Of a stretch of DNA of 64,000 bases, positions 35,412 to 47,359 are shown one piece after another. Source of the DNA: Emmonsiellopsis sp. PD_33 (lineage: Eukaryota; Ascomycota; Eurotiomycetes; Onygenales; Ajellomycetaceae); the NCBI GenBank assembly GCA_032988165.1, contig JANTQF010000067.1, positions 78,010 through 142,009 of the forward strand, in the 5' to 3' direction. Numbering within the stretch: the first letter of the stretch is position 1; each line of letters starts with the position of its first letter. Below the pieces are notes generated by a model. The model made no database searches, had not been told where the DNA came from, and saw nothing but the letters and a program-made list of their open reading frames with translations. The position numbers and the translations under genes were made by a program.

Positions 35412-37308
35412 ATGTCCGAATCGCCGTCTCCAACAACTTCTCCTGACACCAGCTCGTCCGCCTTGGCGTCTGATGGGACAGTGCCATCGCACCAGGATGA
35501 CGCCAGTGTCTCTACCTTTGACGGCTCAAGCGCATTAGCGGGTGATTTACTGGCACGCCGCCGGTCGATCCAGTTCAACGTTGCGGGGTCTGATGCCGAA
35601 CTATCCAGAAGACGGGCTGAAAGCCTGAGGAAAAATTGGACTCGTAGTAGTCTGAATAGGATTCCGTCCCCTCCACCGCCAAGGTTAGTTTATAGCCCCA
35701 GCATTAATCACTCGCCATCTGGCTTTCATTCCCTAGCGAGGATTGCAGGCGACTTGTCTCATTTTCCTTCGCGTGCCTTTGTGGAGGCGTGGCCGGTGGT
35801 CTGCCTGTGAATTTCTGGTGTTCCCGTCCCGTTGAGCCTAGGTATTTTAAGCTTCAACCCCCCGCATGGTGGTTCGCTTATGTATCTAGCGTGCCCCGCT
35901 CCTGCAAATCAGGGCTGGACTGCGCCTCGCTCCGGTTCTGCTCCGCTGCGACTGCCCGGGACGAGTCACAACTTGCAACGAGCATGCAGCGGGCGGCAAA
36001 CAATCCAATCACCACACCACACCCCACGCACACGCACCCGCACACACTCACAGCATGCAGTCTGCTCATTCTGATAGCCACGACGAGTCTCATCCCGACA
36101 TTACGCTAACCACCTCTTCTGACAATAATAGCGCCTACAACCGCGGGGTCTCTTTCGACACCTTCGACAATCGCGATGCCACCGATTTCTCGCTGACGCT
36201 CAATTACAAGCACAAAGACTACCATGCCAGCAGGCGCAGCCGAACTTTCCTCTGCGGTACTGACCAGAACGATTACTCCGACTTCGCCCTCGAGTGGCTG
36301 ATTGACGAGCTCGTCGACGATGGCGACGAAATAGTCTGCTTGCGGGTTGTCGAGAAGGACTCCAAGATTGCCAGTGACTCGAGCGTGGAGGAGGGAAGAT
36401 ACCGCCAGGAGGCCCAAAAACTCCTTGACCAAGTTATCGCGAAGAATAGCCAGGATGAGAAAGCGATCAGCCTGGTCATGGAGCTGGCGGTTGGGAAGGT
36501 GCAGGAGATCATTCAACGAATGGTATAACCCTTTTACCACCGTTTCTCTCTCTATATATATGGTAGCTTATGCTAACCTGTTCTTGAGATTCAAATCTAT
36601 GAACCAGCAGTCCTTATAGTTGGCACCCGTGGTCGCAGTCTCGGTGGTATGCAGGGCTTACTTCCTGGCTCCGTGTCGAAATATTGCCTCCAACAATCCC
36701 CCATACCGGTCATCGTCGTCCGTCCTTCTACAAAGCGCGAGAAAAAGAAGAAGAAACGTCTCGCAAATTCGAAACGCAACTACAACCATCTTCTTCGGAT
36801 GAGCGAAATGAAGAGTGGACGGCTCTTTGATAAGTCTGGCAGCGCTGAGAGCAGCGCGACCAAACTACCTGAGGAGGAAGCAGCGGTGGCCGAAGCTGTG
36901 GGGATGCATCCACCGAACCCTTACGATCCTAGCCTTGGTCGTGATCCCCGACTGTCGTTCTCGAAGGACACCGCATCGACTGGGGGCACGGATGATGAGA
37001 GAAGCGACCATGGACGCAGCTCCAGTATTCCAAACTCGGAAGACTTTTCGTCCGTTGTATTGAAGAGTCCAGGGCTGGAAAACCTCGAAAGCCCTGCTGT
37101 TACTGATGGCGAGGAAGAAGATGAGGATGATGATGATGATGACGATGACGACGATGGCCCCCCAATGATTCACAGTCTAACTTCCGGGGATCATAGGCGG
37201 GTCAGATCTACTGACGATGCTGCCTCATCTGGATCGAAATCTCCCCTCGTTTCTATTACCAATGTTCCTATTAGGGAAGCGACCCTGAATAACCACGAAA
37301 TACATTGA
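35412..37308 (+). CDS. Universal stress protein (UspA family) with long disordered ends
   Basis: Three exons: 35412-35683, 36054-36522, 36589-37308, giving 486 residues. Introns are 370 bp (GTTAGT...CACAG) and 66 bp (GTATAA, branch TGCTAAC, TTGAG); phases agree. The N-terminus is Ser/Pro-rich with RRRSIQFNVAG and RRRAESLRKNW. The Usp domain starts at about residue 152 (SRTFLCGTDQNDYSDFALEW). It ends with the nucleotide-binding glycine signature VGTRGRSLGGMQGLLPGS (about 258-275) and SPIPVIVVRP. The C-terminal 190 residues begin with KREKKKKKR and include a long Glu/Asp run (about 425-440). Fungal Usp proteins of this build are cytosolic ATP-binding stress proteins of unclear role. An upstream in-frame extension has no ATG; intron 1 is unusually long, so exon 1 is the least certain part. 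Confidence 0.88.
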
Positions 37309-37789
37309 CGATTCCATGCATGAAGGATATTATCGACTTCCATTCAACCGAGGTATATCATAGAACGCATGGCAGGAATGGGTGGCTTTTATTTTTGTTT
37401 TGATGTCCCTTTTTATCTTGCGAAACGGATTGACGACCTGACGACTGAGAGTGACGTTTCTTGTTTGGTTTGGATTTTATCTTCCTGTTTTCTATGGTTA
37501 CTGTTATTTGCCGCGTTCGTTTTGGCGTAGGCAGCATGTTGCCCTTTCCAGATTTCATTTTTGTTTTGTTTTACTTCAAATCCCTACTCCGTGAATAATT
37601 GATACCAGGAGCTTTCTTTTGACTCCCTATTCTCTCGTACAAACACACATACATTCGCAATATTGGTCTCATTTCCATATATCTTTTGGTTTCTACTCCG
37701 GCTTTCCTATGCATTGGAGGATGGCTCAGTCCAATTATCCGCTTAGTTATCCAATCCCGACGTGGTTGTCCTTATTCCTCACCCACGAC
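37309..37789. other. Spacer between the stress-protein gene and tRNA-Ala
   Basis: T-rich 3' UTR-like sequence; no gene seen. Confidence 0.4.
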
Positions 37790-37883
37790 GGGCAATTGGT
37801 TTAGTGGTATAATACCCCCTTAGCATTCAGCCTATCCGGGCTCTGCATGGGGGTGGTCCAGGGTTCGATTCCCTGATTGTCCA
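37790..37883 (+). tRNA. tRNA-Ala(AGC) with 22-nt intron
   Basis: The acceptor stem GGGCAAT pairs with ATTGTCC, and A is the discriminator. It includes a G3:U70 wobble pair, the alanine identity element. The anticodon stem is CCCCC/GGGGG with loop TTAGCAT: anticodon AGC at 37822-37824. The intron is 37826-37847, one base 3' of the anticodon as usual. The T arm is CAGGG-TTCGATT-CCCTG. The D arm (GGTTTAGTGGTATAAT) resembles Pro/Gly tRNAs more than typical fungal Ala tRNA and pairs imperfectly. The anticodon depends on intron placement. Confidence 0.8.
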
Positions 37884-38363
37884 ATTATTTTTGCTATCTT
37901 TTTGCTATATTTTTTTATTGTTTTGGGTGGGGCTGTTTGGCAAGATGACTATCTAAATGCTATCTGAAAGAAATGCCTTTACAATTATGCAGCATTCCTA
38001 AAGGTTAAATCCTGCCTCTGCCCACTTAGAATTAGCATTACAGGAGAGTGACAGGAGGAACGGAAGATATATATCATGTTTCTCGTCCATACATACTGCA
38101 ATCTGGCTGCCGTAGCCCAATAACTCTGAGAATTATTTGTTGGTGGCGGAGAGAGCTCTCCGCGCCAAGCAATGACCCACCCAAGCTCTTATCGTCATTC
38201 TCTCCGTCTCATCCATCCTCAACCTCCCCCGTCCTCCAGGACCAAAACCAGTAAACTTACCCCGTGGCTCTACCTATCTCTAAACCTCCCCCTTTTTTAC
38301 CCTCCAACATGCCAACCCACTCCTCCCAACAATAAACCAAAAAGAAAAAAAATCAAGCCATCC
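37884..38363. other. Promoter region of the antiporter gene
   Basis: A T-run after the tRNA (about 37885-37920) is a likely RNA polymerase III stop. Then AT-rich to CT-rich sequence leads to the antiporter start. No gene. Confidence 0.45.
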
Positions 38364-40546
38364 ATGCCAACCCCCACCGCCGCCCTCCCCTACCACGAAC
38401 CCCCCATCCCCACCCTCCTAATAACCTCCACCTTCCTCCTCCTCCTAAACCTCATAAACTACCTCTTCGACAACCTCATCTACTGCGGCCTGCTCGGCCA
38501 GCTCTTCGTGGGCGTCGCCTGGGGCGCGCCGGGCGCGCAATGGCCCAGCGTCGAGTTCCAGGAGGCAGTGGTTGCGCTGGGGTATTTGGGGTTGGTATTG
38601 CTTGTTTATGAAGGTATGTAACAAACATCTTATAACCACCATAAAGAAAAATCTACCCAGGACCCCCCTTTTGAGAATCCCATTTACATACATGTCACTA
38701 ACGTAACACAAATGCTTCCATATGTACACAACAGGCGGCCTATCGACCTCCCTCCCAGCCCTCCTTAAAAACCTCCCCCTCTCCTCCGCCGTCGCCGCCA
38801 CGGGCATCTTGCTCCCCATCGCCCTCTCGTTCTCCCTCCGCGCGCTCATCCCGCATATAACGGCCTTGCAGGCCTTTGCGGCGGGCGCGGCGCTTTGCTC
38901 GACGAGTCTGGGCACGACGTTTACAGTGCTGGGGACGAGTGGGCTTGTGGGGACGAGGTTGGGGACGGTGTTGGCGGCTGGCGCGATGATGGATGATGTG
39001 GTTGGGTTGGTGTTGGTGAAGGTTATTTCGGGGATTGGTGGGGAGGGGGAGGCGGGGTTGAATAAGGTGGTGGTGGTTAGGCCGGTGGTGGTTTCGGTGG
39101 GGTGTGTGGTTGTTTTGGTGGCGGGGTGTTGGGGGTTGGGGAGTAAGTGGGGGAGGAAGGGGGTTAGGGCTGTGATGGGGTGGGTTGAGAGGATGGGGAG
39201 CGAGGTAGAGGGTGGGAGTAGAAATGGGAGGAGGGTTTGGAGGTGGTTGATGCTTGGTGGTGGGCATATGGCGTTTATTGTACAGACGCTGCTGTTGATT
39301 GGGTTTGTTGCGGCGGCCGTGCATGCTGGGACATCAGGGTTGTTCGCGGCATATTTGGCGGGAACATTTGTTAGTTGGTGGGATTGTGAGTTTGGGCTTG
39401 GGGCTGGGGAGGAAGGTGTCGGGAATGCTGGTGGAGTGATGCGGAATGATATGGAGCGGGTGTCTGGCCCAGAGAGTCCCGATGGTATAAGGAATGGATC
39501 TTCAATAGATCGCGATGGCGCGGAGACGACAACTCCTACAAGTGTCCGCTCGAGAAGCCATTATGCGAATTGGACGGGGCTTGAGGTTTACGAAAGATAC
39601 TATTCCGCCATTGTGGAGAGGGTGCTCAAACCGTTCTTCTTCGTTAGTTCTCTCTCCATCTCCTGATATCCTCTCCTCCTAACATACCTTGCAGGCTTCA
39701 ATCGGATTTGCAATACCCATGAAGGACCTGTTCAAAGGCCACATTATATGGCGCGGAATAGTCTACACGGTCCTAATGCTCCTGGGAAAATTACTAACAG
39801 GCATCTGGCTCGTCCGGCTCGATTTCAGCAGCACGACTGCTATTCTCTTTCCTACCCCTCCCGTCAAACGACTGCTCCGGTCTTGCTCACCAGCATGGCT
39901 CTGGTGCATGCGGAAGCCGAAGGACGAAAAGCAACCCCCTGCGTCTGGGGCTGCTATCACGAGGGGTCATGATGGCGTTGACGTCCGTGCTAACAGCCAT
40001 GCCGCTGCAGACGCCACCATTTCTGCTGAGGAGAGGCAGCCCAGGGCGCCATCGCCAGCAATCCCAGCTAGTGGTGGCGTAAAAGAAGGCCAGACACAAC
40101 AGCAGTACCGGCAGGAGCAGCACACTGAGCACAGGGACCAGCATGATCCTAGCAACAAAACCAGCGCTATGACGGAATCGCCTTTGAAAAAGTGGCCAAG
40201 GCCCCGGTCTCTCTATCCAGCCTCCATCCTTGGCATGGCCATGGTGGCTCGCGGCGAGATCGGCTTCCTCATCTCCTCGCTAGGTGAGAGCAGTGGAATC
40301 TTCACCGGACAGCCAATGGGCGCGGGTTCGGGGGGCGATGATGATGATGGCCAAGAGGCGGCGGCATCCGACATATATCTCGTTGTCACATGGGCGATCA
40401 TGCTGTGCACGGTTATTGGACCCGTGACGGTGGGAATGCTGGTTCGAAGGGTGAAGAGGCTTCAGGAGCAGCATGATAAGGGTCGAGGCCATGATGGGGG
40501 GCGCGAAGGTGTTGATGATCCGCTGGGGATCTGGGGGGTGCGTTAG
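38364..40546 (+). CDS. CPA2-type Na+(K+)/H+ antiporter
   Basis: Three exons: 38364-38613, 38735-39642, 39695-40546, giving 669 residues. Introns are 121 bp (GTATGT...AACAG) and 52 bp (GTTAGT, CTAAC branch, TGCAG) in matching phases. Hydrophobic segments start at about residues 17, 68, 102, 125 and 160. The core reads STSLGTTFTVLGTSGLVGTR then AAGAMMDDVVGLVLVKVI. The paired Asp (170-171) is the ion-binding DD of NapA/KefB-like electrogenic exchangers. Later conserved membrane pieces are LLIGFVAAAVHAGTSGLFAA, FAIPMKDLF, and MAMVARGEIGFLISSLGES near the C-terminus. Two hydrophilic inserts interrupt the fold, one Gln/Ala-rich at about 440-510. It would exchange cations for protons in the plasma or an organelle membrane; which ion is unknown. 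GC3 composition shifts from C to G within exon 2. Confidence 0.9.
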
Positions 40547-42054
40547 GTACAGTGTGGGATTGGGACCGGGACCGGGGACCGGGCTTGTGCTTGGCCGGGG
40601 TTGGAGAGCAATAATTGCGTTTATATTGTATAGAGAGGTAGGTGGACCCGTTTCCGTTGAAGAACTTTTTGTCGTTTTTGTATATGTAACTAGGGCGTTT
40701 ACATGCGGGATCACTATCGTAGATTGGTTTTACAGAGTCCTGGGTTGGTGATAGAAAAAATAGAAACTAAGCAAGTTACAAAGAAGATTACTTTCTTGAG
40801 TTGTCAGTCTTTCTTTAATTAAATGGAGTGGGTATCTGTCAATTTAATGACCAGACTACTGCACTGTTTATGTATGAGTGCCCAGCTGTATTGGATATTA
40901 AATTATCTCTTCATTTCAACCTCAATTTTCAAGTGCCTTTGCTAATGACAGCTGTCATATCAGAAACATCCAAACATTGAATTCATGTCAAGCAATACAA
41001 AGCGACGTCGCCTCACTATGTATGTACATACATGTACCTATGTAGTTAGCCCTAATCCAAGTGATCAGGGGGAGGACCCTTTACTCAACTAGCCCGTCAG
41101 AGTGTTTGGTCTTCACCCAACCTCCTCCATCACCCATTTGTCAGCGATATCTTATTCAAGCTCCAGACACACTTCTCACTGGCAGGAAATAGTTCCCCGG
41201 CAGTGGCCAGCATGCCGGTGACCTCACTTCGAAGCTGGACAGCTCTCTATCATTTGCTTCCCGGCTTTTGGGGAACCGCTAAGTTCTAACTAATGGTCCC
41301 CAAAACATGTGCTCAAGCGAGGTTGGATATCGGCATCAGCCAGACTAAAAAACTATGCATATGCATCTAGCTAACCAGGAATCCCGCAGTAAATAGCTGA
41401 TGGAGCTTCGGCCAACAATATGTGTGTGTGTCGATCTTAGTTACAGGTCTCTGCTTCCGCCTCCCCCTCTTCGGTCGAAAAGGTTCTTTTTCTCCTCTTT
41501 CTCCAGCTGTTATTCCTGCTACGGCCGGGTTTCCAATTAGCTAAGAGAAATACGAGCGCGAATCCCTGACTCTGTACTGGACCCTGCACCAGGGGATGGG
41601 GCGCGCGGATGCGGTGGGAGTCCAGGGTGCCAGCCCACCCCCCACCAGGCCCTTGCGCTCTAGTTCCTCACGGACCTATTTTTTGACAATCATGCTGCCG
41701 TTTATGAATGAAGAAATGGGCTGAGGAGAAAGAGAGGGGCATGCAGGCTGGGGAGAGACCGAGGACCCATGGATGCTACAGCAGCTTGCAGATTTGACGA
41801 TGACAGCTCTGACCGACGGATATTGCTATGCATTGTTTCGTTTGAAAGAGGATGAAGAGGACCCGGAGAGATTGATATCCAATTCTCTCTCGTTTCATTA
41901 CAATCCATGCCGTCTCTTATCTCCTGATCTCATCTAATATTTCAACCCCTCCCTGGCTAGCTACCAAGGGTTGCTACCAAAAAGCAAGTCCTCTAGCAAT
42001 CCGCTGCCCTCCGGCCTCCCATTCTCTCTAAGACACAATATAAACCCTCCCCCC
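40547..42054. other. Intergenic region, no gene seen
   Basis: About 1.5 kb. It includes short TACATACATG repeats near 41025, a CT-rich stretch about 41450-41510 and C-rich sequence about 41630-41650. Likely 3' UTR of the antiporter, then promoter of the next gene. Confidence 0.4.
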
Positions 42055-42906
42055 ATGGACCGCATGTCCTTCATCCCCGGTGCGCCCGCACGGGAAGCAA
42101 TTGAAAACGCCTCCGGCCGCATCTTCACCACCCGCATCGGCGCTCTCGATTACGCGGACGAATTCATCCTCAAATGCCCCAGCGGCCCTCAACCCTTACT
42201 CTACCAACTCTTTCTCGCCATGCTGAGTGACGGCGACGAGCTCGAGATCAAATTCGGCCTGCGCGACCCCACCAACACGGAAGAAGATGACCCAGCCGGC
42301 GAGCTAATCGGGCACACATGGGCCCTGCTCAAGGATGCGAACGGGGGCGAGAAGCTGCTATGGGAGGTGGGCAGGAAGACGGCGCCAATCTCGGACGCGG
42401 ATGCGGCCAAGGCGTTTAATGCATATAGGCAGTTATTAGGAACGTATCAGCATCAGCAGCAGGAACAACAAGCAGAACAGGCACATACACACGGCATGAT
42501 GCCAATCTCACCGCCCACACAAATACCAACCGACATCCCCCTCCCCACCCCCTCCCCTCCACCCCCCTCCGCCGGACCCGTCCGCTCCATCTCCCGCGCC
42601 CTCTCCCCTTCAAACCTCTACTTCGCCGCCGGCGTCATGTTCTACTTCGTCGACCTATCCATGGTGCCGCCCTCGCGGCCGGAATTTTACCATACCCCGC
42701 TCCATCTCTCGCGCCCGATGCAGGCGTTTGATGCGCTGCTGCTGTCCGCGCTGGTGACGGTGGCGATTGGTGCGCCGCCGTTGGTGTTTGCTGTGCTGCA
42801 GGGGAATGAGGGGTTGGGGGAGATGCCTGGGTCGTTTGGCAGGGCGGTGTATGCGAGGGCGCCGGATTGTAGGGTTATGGAAGGGGGGGTGGTTATTGTT
42901 GGGTGA
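42055..42906 (+). CDS. Unrecognised protein with Gln/Pro-rich linker and C-terminal hydrophobic segment
   Basis: Single exon, 283 codons. The ATG at 42055 (MDRMSFIPGAPARE) or the one at 42064 could be the start; the frame upstream lacks good context. The N-terminal half (about 1-130) looks folded, with FILKCPSGPQPLLYQLFLAM and ELIGHTWALLKDANGGEKLL. Then come a His/Gln-rich stretch, a Pro-rich linker (about 165-180), and a C-terminal part containing NLYFAAGVMFYFVDLS and a likely membrane segment ALLLSALVTVAIGAPPLVFA (about 225-250). Third-position C then G bias supports coding. I do not recognise a family; a membrane-anchored or lipid-facing protein is only a guess. Confidence 0.75.
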   Translation: MDRMSFIPGAPAREAIENASGRIFTTRIGALDYADEFILKCPSGPQPLLYQLFLAMLSDGDELEIKFGLRDPTNTEEDDPAGELIGHTWALLKDANGGEKLLWEVGRKTAPISDADAAKAFNAYRQLLGTYQHQQQEQQAEQAHTHGMMPISPPTQIPTDIPLPTPSPPPPSAGPVRSISRALSPSNLYFAAGVMFYFVDLSMVPPSRPEFYHTPLHLSRPMQAFDALLLSALVTVAIGAPPLVFAVLQGNEGLGEMPGSFGRAVYARAPDCRVMEGGVVIVG

Positions 42907-43609
42907 GGGATTGGGAGAATGTTAGGGGTAGTATGGGAAGCTGTTAGCAGGTTATTTTGTTATATATAGGATATATATATACACCGTACAATTCCCCCCT
43001 TTTTCTTGGGCGGCTAGATGTTTTGGCCCCCTCCTTGCATTTTCTTTCCTGTCTAGTGTTCTTTGATATTCTTCTCATGGCATGATGGATGGGTAGGAAT
43101 AATCCGTATCCAACCCCGTTGATGGAGAGTAATGACTCGCCCTGGAGAAAAGGGGATCTGGAAAGTTACTAAAATAGTAAATTGATAAATTGAAAAACCT
43201 CATGATATCCCTATCCCCTGCATCCACCCTTCATCTGAAAATAGTGAAAGTGGGATACCATTAGGGATTACCACCATCCAAGTACCCCTCCTAGCTAGAC
43301 CTGTAGACATGATCCATAAGAAAACGTAGAATCTCCTAGTTCCCAAATCTTCCCCATCTCATTTCGTCCCCGTCCCCCATCATTCCCAACAGTCACACCA
43401 CCGACATCAACCAACCTCCCCAACACAGTAATAATATGCCCCCGAGCGCGCTACCTAATACAGCGCAGTCCAACCATGAAAGGCCCCGTAAATCGGCTTA
43501 GCAACATGCAACAGCAGCAACAGAAAAGTGATAGGAACCATTATAATCATGCCTAGCTACTAGCTGTAGGTCTAGCCATGAATCAATCATCCGCGTATTG
43601 ACATTGACA

Positions 43610-43909
43610 TTAGCCCGCGCTAGCAATAGCCTTCTTAACACAATTCCCGCGCGCTCCGGTGCGCAGGATAATTTTCACCGGTGGTGAGCGGTAATCATAG
43701 CGTGGCGTTGTTGCACCGTTGGCTAGAAGCTGTTCTTCCAAGAAAGCCTCGCTCTTCCCTGGCTGGATAAGGGTAGTCAGAATGATCCATCCTTGAGGTA
43801 AATGCTTCAGGGCCCTGGATGAAACAGTGGCCATGTTTGCAGACTTTTTGTTTGGCTCTGAGTTTGAAGGCCTCCCCCCCCCAACTGAATCCCAGCTCGT
43901 TATTGGCAA
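43610..43909 (-). CDS. Candidate 3' exon of an unresolved minus-strand gene
   Basis: Open minus-strand stretch ending at 43610. An internal ATG gives MATVSSRALKHLPQGWIILT; the C-terminus reads VKIILRTGARGNCVKKAIAS then AG and stop. Codon use is gene-like. Just upstream lies a run of nine G (minus strand, about 43874-43882), a place where a frameshift or sequencing slip would be easy. It could pair with the candidate exon at 44327-44515. No family recognised. Confidence 0.3.
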   Translation of the reverse strand: MPITSWDSVGGGRPSNSEPNKKSANMATVSSRALKHLPQGWIILTTLIQPGKSEAFLEEQLLANGATTPRYDYRSPPVKIILRTGARGNCVKKAIASAG

Positions 43910-44326
43910 GTATCCTGGAAGGAGGAGGCTATATCGTCGTTTAACCTGGCCAAGGAGTCTTGGCTTATGGTTGTGGATTTCCCAAGGCCAGCACTATTTG
44001 TCTGACGATTTTTTGGAGTGAGGATTGGTAGAAGCAAAATCAAACAATTCATAGTCACTATGTAACTCTACCCTCTCTCACCACCACGGTGGGTATGAAC
44101 GAACATCGGCAGTAGATCAGACCTGCTGAGGAGAAGCTCGAATTTCGCGGGGGAAATGGGTAAAAAATACTTAGAGCTAGCTGGTCACTAATGATTGATC
44201 CTTTTTGACCTAGTTGTGTTCGATAAAATGAAAGCTGGCGGCGTGGAGTTTCGCTCACGTAGACTCCCACCCACGCTGGTGGAGGACGGGATGCAAAACA
44301 GCCACGTTTTCAGGTAGCTAACTAAC

Positions 44327-44515
44327 CATGGGGCTGGCCAAATTGAGGGCACTGCTTGCTATGTAGCATGCACCTATGAGATCCATCTCAGTTTGATTCA
44401 GCGAAGGAGAGCTTGTTGCACCACACTGGAAGGCACCAGCGTTCGAAATGTGCAAAGTCTCGTTGTATTCTAGATCGTCCCGATTCTGGGCATCTATAAA
44501 ACCATTGATCCCCAT
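44327..44515 (-). CDS. Candidate first exon, 63 codons, ending at a GTTAGT donor
   Basis: Minus-strand ATG at 44515 opens MGINGFIDAQNRDDLEYNET and runs through FQCGATSSPSLNQTEMDLIG to SPM. This is followed directly by a consensus donor GTTAGT. No signal peptide is evident. The connecting exons to 43610-43909 could not be resolved, so a broken gene or chance frame remains possible. Confidence 0.3.
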
Positions 44516-45256
44516 GCCCCATAAAGGATGCTGATGGAACTTTGCGTTTGATGGATGATAAGACCCCCCTGAGATGTGGTTGGCGGCTGAAGCGATGCCA
44601 AGGATCAGAACCTTAAATCAGATCACGTGGGACGCTAAATTTAGGAGCTGCTATTCCGAAACAGGTAAGCGGCTCAAAATAAGCTTCTTTCAGCCTCCCC
44701 ACTTTTTCCGTTCGGCATCAAGCTCCAACTTCCGTTTGATTATCTGATCTCAATCCTGCCAGTACGCTCTGTCGATATGCTGAGCCGCTATCCATCAGCC
44801 CCTCGTTTCCTGTTTTATACTACCTTCGATTCATAGAGGGATCTCACTGTCATTTCTTATCATCTTGTGCGCCTTTTTATGCCCAGTTCACGCACCATCT
44901 TCAATCCCCAACCCCCTCAACATCAGTTATCCCCCAGGCCCAAGTCTACTAGCAGGCCTAAGGACTTAGCCAGCATCTGTTTATATCCATTTCCATATCT
45001 ACGGCGTGCTTCTTATTTATCCGCGGAGAGTTGCTCTACCCAAAGCATATCCGCTTCGAGAGTTTTTTCGGCCTGTTGTTCCTATTTGCGTCGCCTCTAT
45101 CCGGGTTGAACTTGACTACGCCGTCGTTTTGTTTTATTCGATTTCGGGAATTATTATCTGGAGGGTCACATTTTCAAGGAACCCATTTATTCACTAAAGG
45201 GGGGCGGTAAAACGATTCCAAATCTTCGCCCCCGCTAGCCTAGCAGGCTGAGCAAG

Positions 45257-46452
45257 ATGGATTCTCAGAAGGGACCAAATAACAACACTGCTGCTGCGGG
45301 CTCTTCTCTAGGAGCCCCTCCTGTTGACAATGGTACTGGCTCTAGAGTCACCGACGCTCTCGATGGTAACGTCTCTCCTTTTGCGTCGAACGAGGACTGG
45401 GATTCAGAGAGGAAACTGGTCACGGCTTTATCGATGTTGCAACAAATGGAAGCAAAGGTCTGTTTCTTCTATACTTCCTTTGTATAACTCTCTTTGAGAG
45501 TGGTAATCACATATAAACAGCCCAAAAATTCACTGTATAAAAAACTAACATGTTTCCAGATCCATACCCTCCGGACTCTTGTGCCGAACAGGCTACTTTC
45601 GCCATTGGCGCCAATCGTCAATCCCGATCCGCGCACGCCAATCCCAAAATCTCCCCAGGAAATGTTCGATCAACTTGCCCAAGCTGCCCGTGACGGTGTT
45701 GCTGAAGTCGAAAGCTTCAAGTCTGAATGGCAGAGTCCAGACATGAAGCTAATCTGGGACCGGATTGATCAGAAAATGGCTGAAAGTAAAGGCGATCATC
45801 CCGCGACAACGGGGATGTGGGAAAGAGACTACGATGCGATTTTGAGAAAACTCGACGAAGGAGAGCGAATGGAGAAAGACCAAAAGAGACGACTCGAGGA
45901 AGAGCAGGAAAGAATCCAGGTTGCGTCATCCGAGACTGGATGGAGGGAAATTGTCGAGCGGTACCAGAAAATGGATATGCCTATTTCCATCACCATCCCG
46001 CCAGTTTCGGATAATGCTGGTCGCTTTTTCGTGGTCGCCAAGAAGATCTCCTTGCAATTCCATGTCATCCAAGGACCATATTCTGGCCCTAGGACGCCGC
46101 GAGAATGGCAGGTTATGGCCGTGTCAAGGGGAAATACGACAAAATTGGAAGCCGAGATATTAGACTGTATACGGTCGAGGGATAGGAAGTGGGATCTACC
46201 ATATCTTTTGGTAAGCACATTTCCTCATAAACATTGCGGAGCCCATCTTTATACTAACCAACCTACTAGGACATGATATGCTCCTACTCGGACGTCAAAC
46301 GAACAAGATGCGTAACTTGCAACCAACTAACTGACACAAACGCACAACTCCCATCATTCCGAAAACCAACACCGGTCGAATCAGCCGACAATAAGACCAC
46401 ATTCACTTGGGTCGCCTACCATCCGGGTTGTCTTAATCAAAACACCGTCTGA
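45257..46452 (+). CDS. MED27: Mediator complex subunit 27 (Med27)
   Basis: Three exons: 45257-45457, 45560-46210, 46270-46452, giving 344 residues. Introns are 102 bp and 59 bp, both with CTAAC-type branch points, both phase 0. The N-terminus is Asn/Ala/Gly-rich, then helical WDSERKLVTALSMLQQMEAK and HTLRTLVPNRLLSPLAP (about 50-85). Residues 120-220 have coiled-coil-like ERMEKDQKRRLEEEQERIQ. The C-terminal exon has R-C-V-T-C-N-Q-L, a Trp and Y-H-P-G-C-L. This matches the CxxC...W...(F/Y)HxxC zinc-ribbon-like end that closes Med27 of animals and fungi. It would act in the nucleus in the Mediator tail/head junction, linking activators to RNA polymerase II. Assignment rests mainly on the C-terminal motif and overall build. 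Confidence 0.85.
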
Positions 46453-47359
46453 GAGGCTTCGTGCCCTTCCTCAGCCAACGCATGGTTAATATTGATATTA
46501 CCGCTATTTCGCATCCTGTTCTAAACGCAATGCGACTACCCCCTCCAAACCGCCCGTCGCATAGCGCAGCGTCATTAGATACCCCTACATCCACCGCACC
46601 TACATGTACCATCCCTCCGCAGTCACGAATACGGAGCCACCAACCCGTCTCCTTCAAAAATCATATTTTCTATCTCGAGATACCATCAATGCAACACCAC
46701 TGTTATAAACCCCCAAAATGTAGTTGGATCAATAATCGTTATCCCAGTCTTTTTGCTTTCTCCCGACCACACTCCAGTGCCACACCCCACCCCACCATCG
46801 TTACGACCATAATAATCCTCATGACATATGATCCCGCCCCATCTGTCTACTGGGATTGTCAGCCTTTCAACTCTCAACAAGGCTACGTAGGGTATTCAAG
46901 AGATGGTTAAGAAAGGGGCAATGGGCTTTATATCTGTCCTACTTCTTTCTTTGTCCTGGATTCCAATTTTTTCGTTCTTTTGTTTGTCTTGTGCTATATA
47001 GGGTGTTCATAGGATTTTCACTTTTTTTTTGTTTGTTTGTAATATTTTTTTTTAAACTCTCTTTGAATCTTAAGGATTTTACATATTTAGGAAAGGGCAA
47101 AATAGGAGCCTGATAACAGTTGTTAAATTGTTAAATGAATGCCAATCCAATCACATTGGTTTATATAAATGTACTTTTCTCTCCAAACTCCGTCCAGAAA
47201 GCCGGCGGGTTTGAAAAAAAAAAAAAAACAATCCCTAAAACAATAACTGCTCGCTCACTCATTCACGTCTTCCAAAAATTGTCCGTTGTAGGCCCTGTCG
47301 GATATTTCGTCAACCACAGCCAAAAAAAATCAAAAATCAAAAAGGAAAAAAAAATTAAA
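46453..47359. other. Intergenic region, no gene seen
   Basis: 3' UTR-like sequence of MED27, then T-rich runs (46985-47055) and A-runs near 47215-47230 and 47325-47355. The last lies just past the 3' end of the minus-strand tRNA, where a polymerase III terminator (T-run on its strand) is expected. Confidence 0.45.

Larger units (their letters stand above)
42907..45256. other. Intergenic region with weak minus-strand exon candidates
   Basis: About 2.3 kb. It holds AT-rich microsatellite-like sequence near 42960-42980 and the two minus-strand candidates listed separately. From about 44690 there is CT-rich promoter-like sequence for the gene at 45257. Confidence 0.4.

Noticed and set aside
38740..39324. 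194-codon minus-strand frame rich in Pro, His and Arg
   Set aside because: Shadow of antiporter exon 2, caused by its C-rich/G-rich codon positions; it has no domain.
46461..46910. 149-codon frame after MED27
   Set aside because: Starts without a supported ATG directly in the MED27 3' UTR; composition is not coding-like and nothing is conserved.
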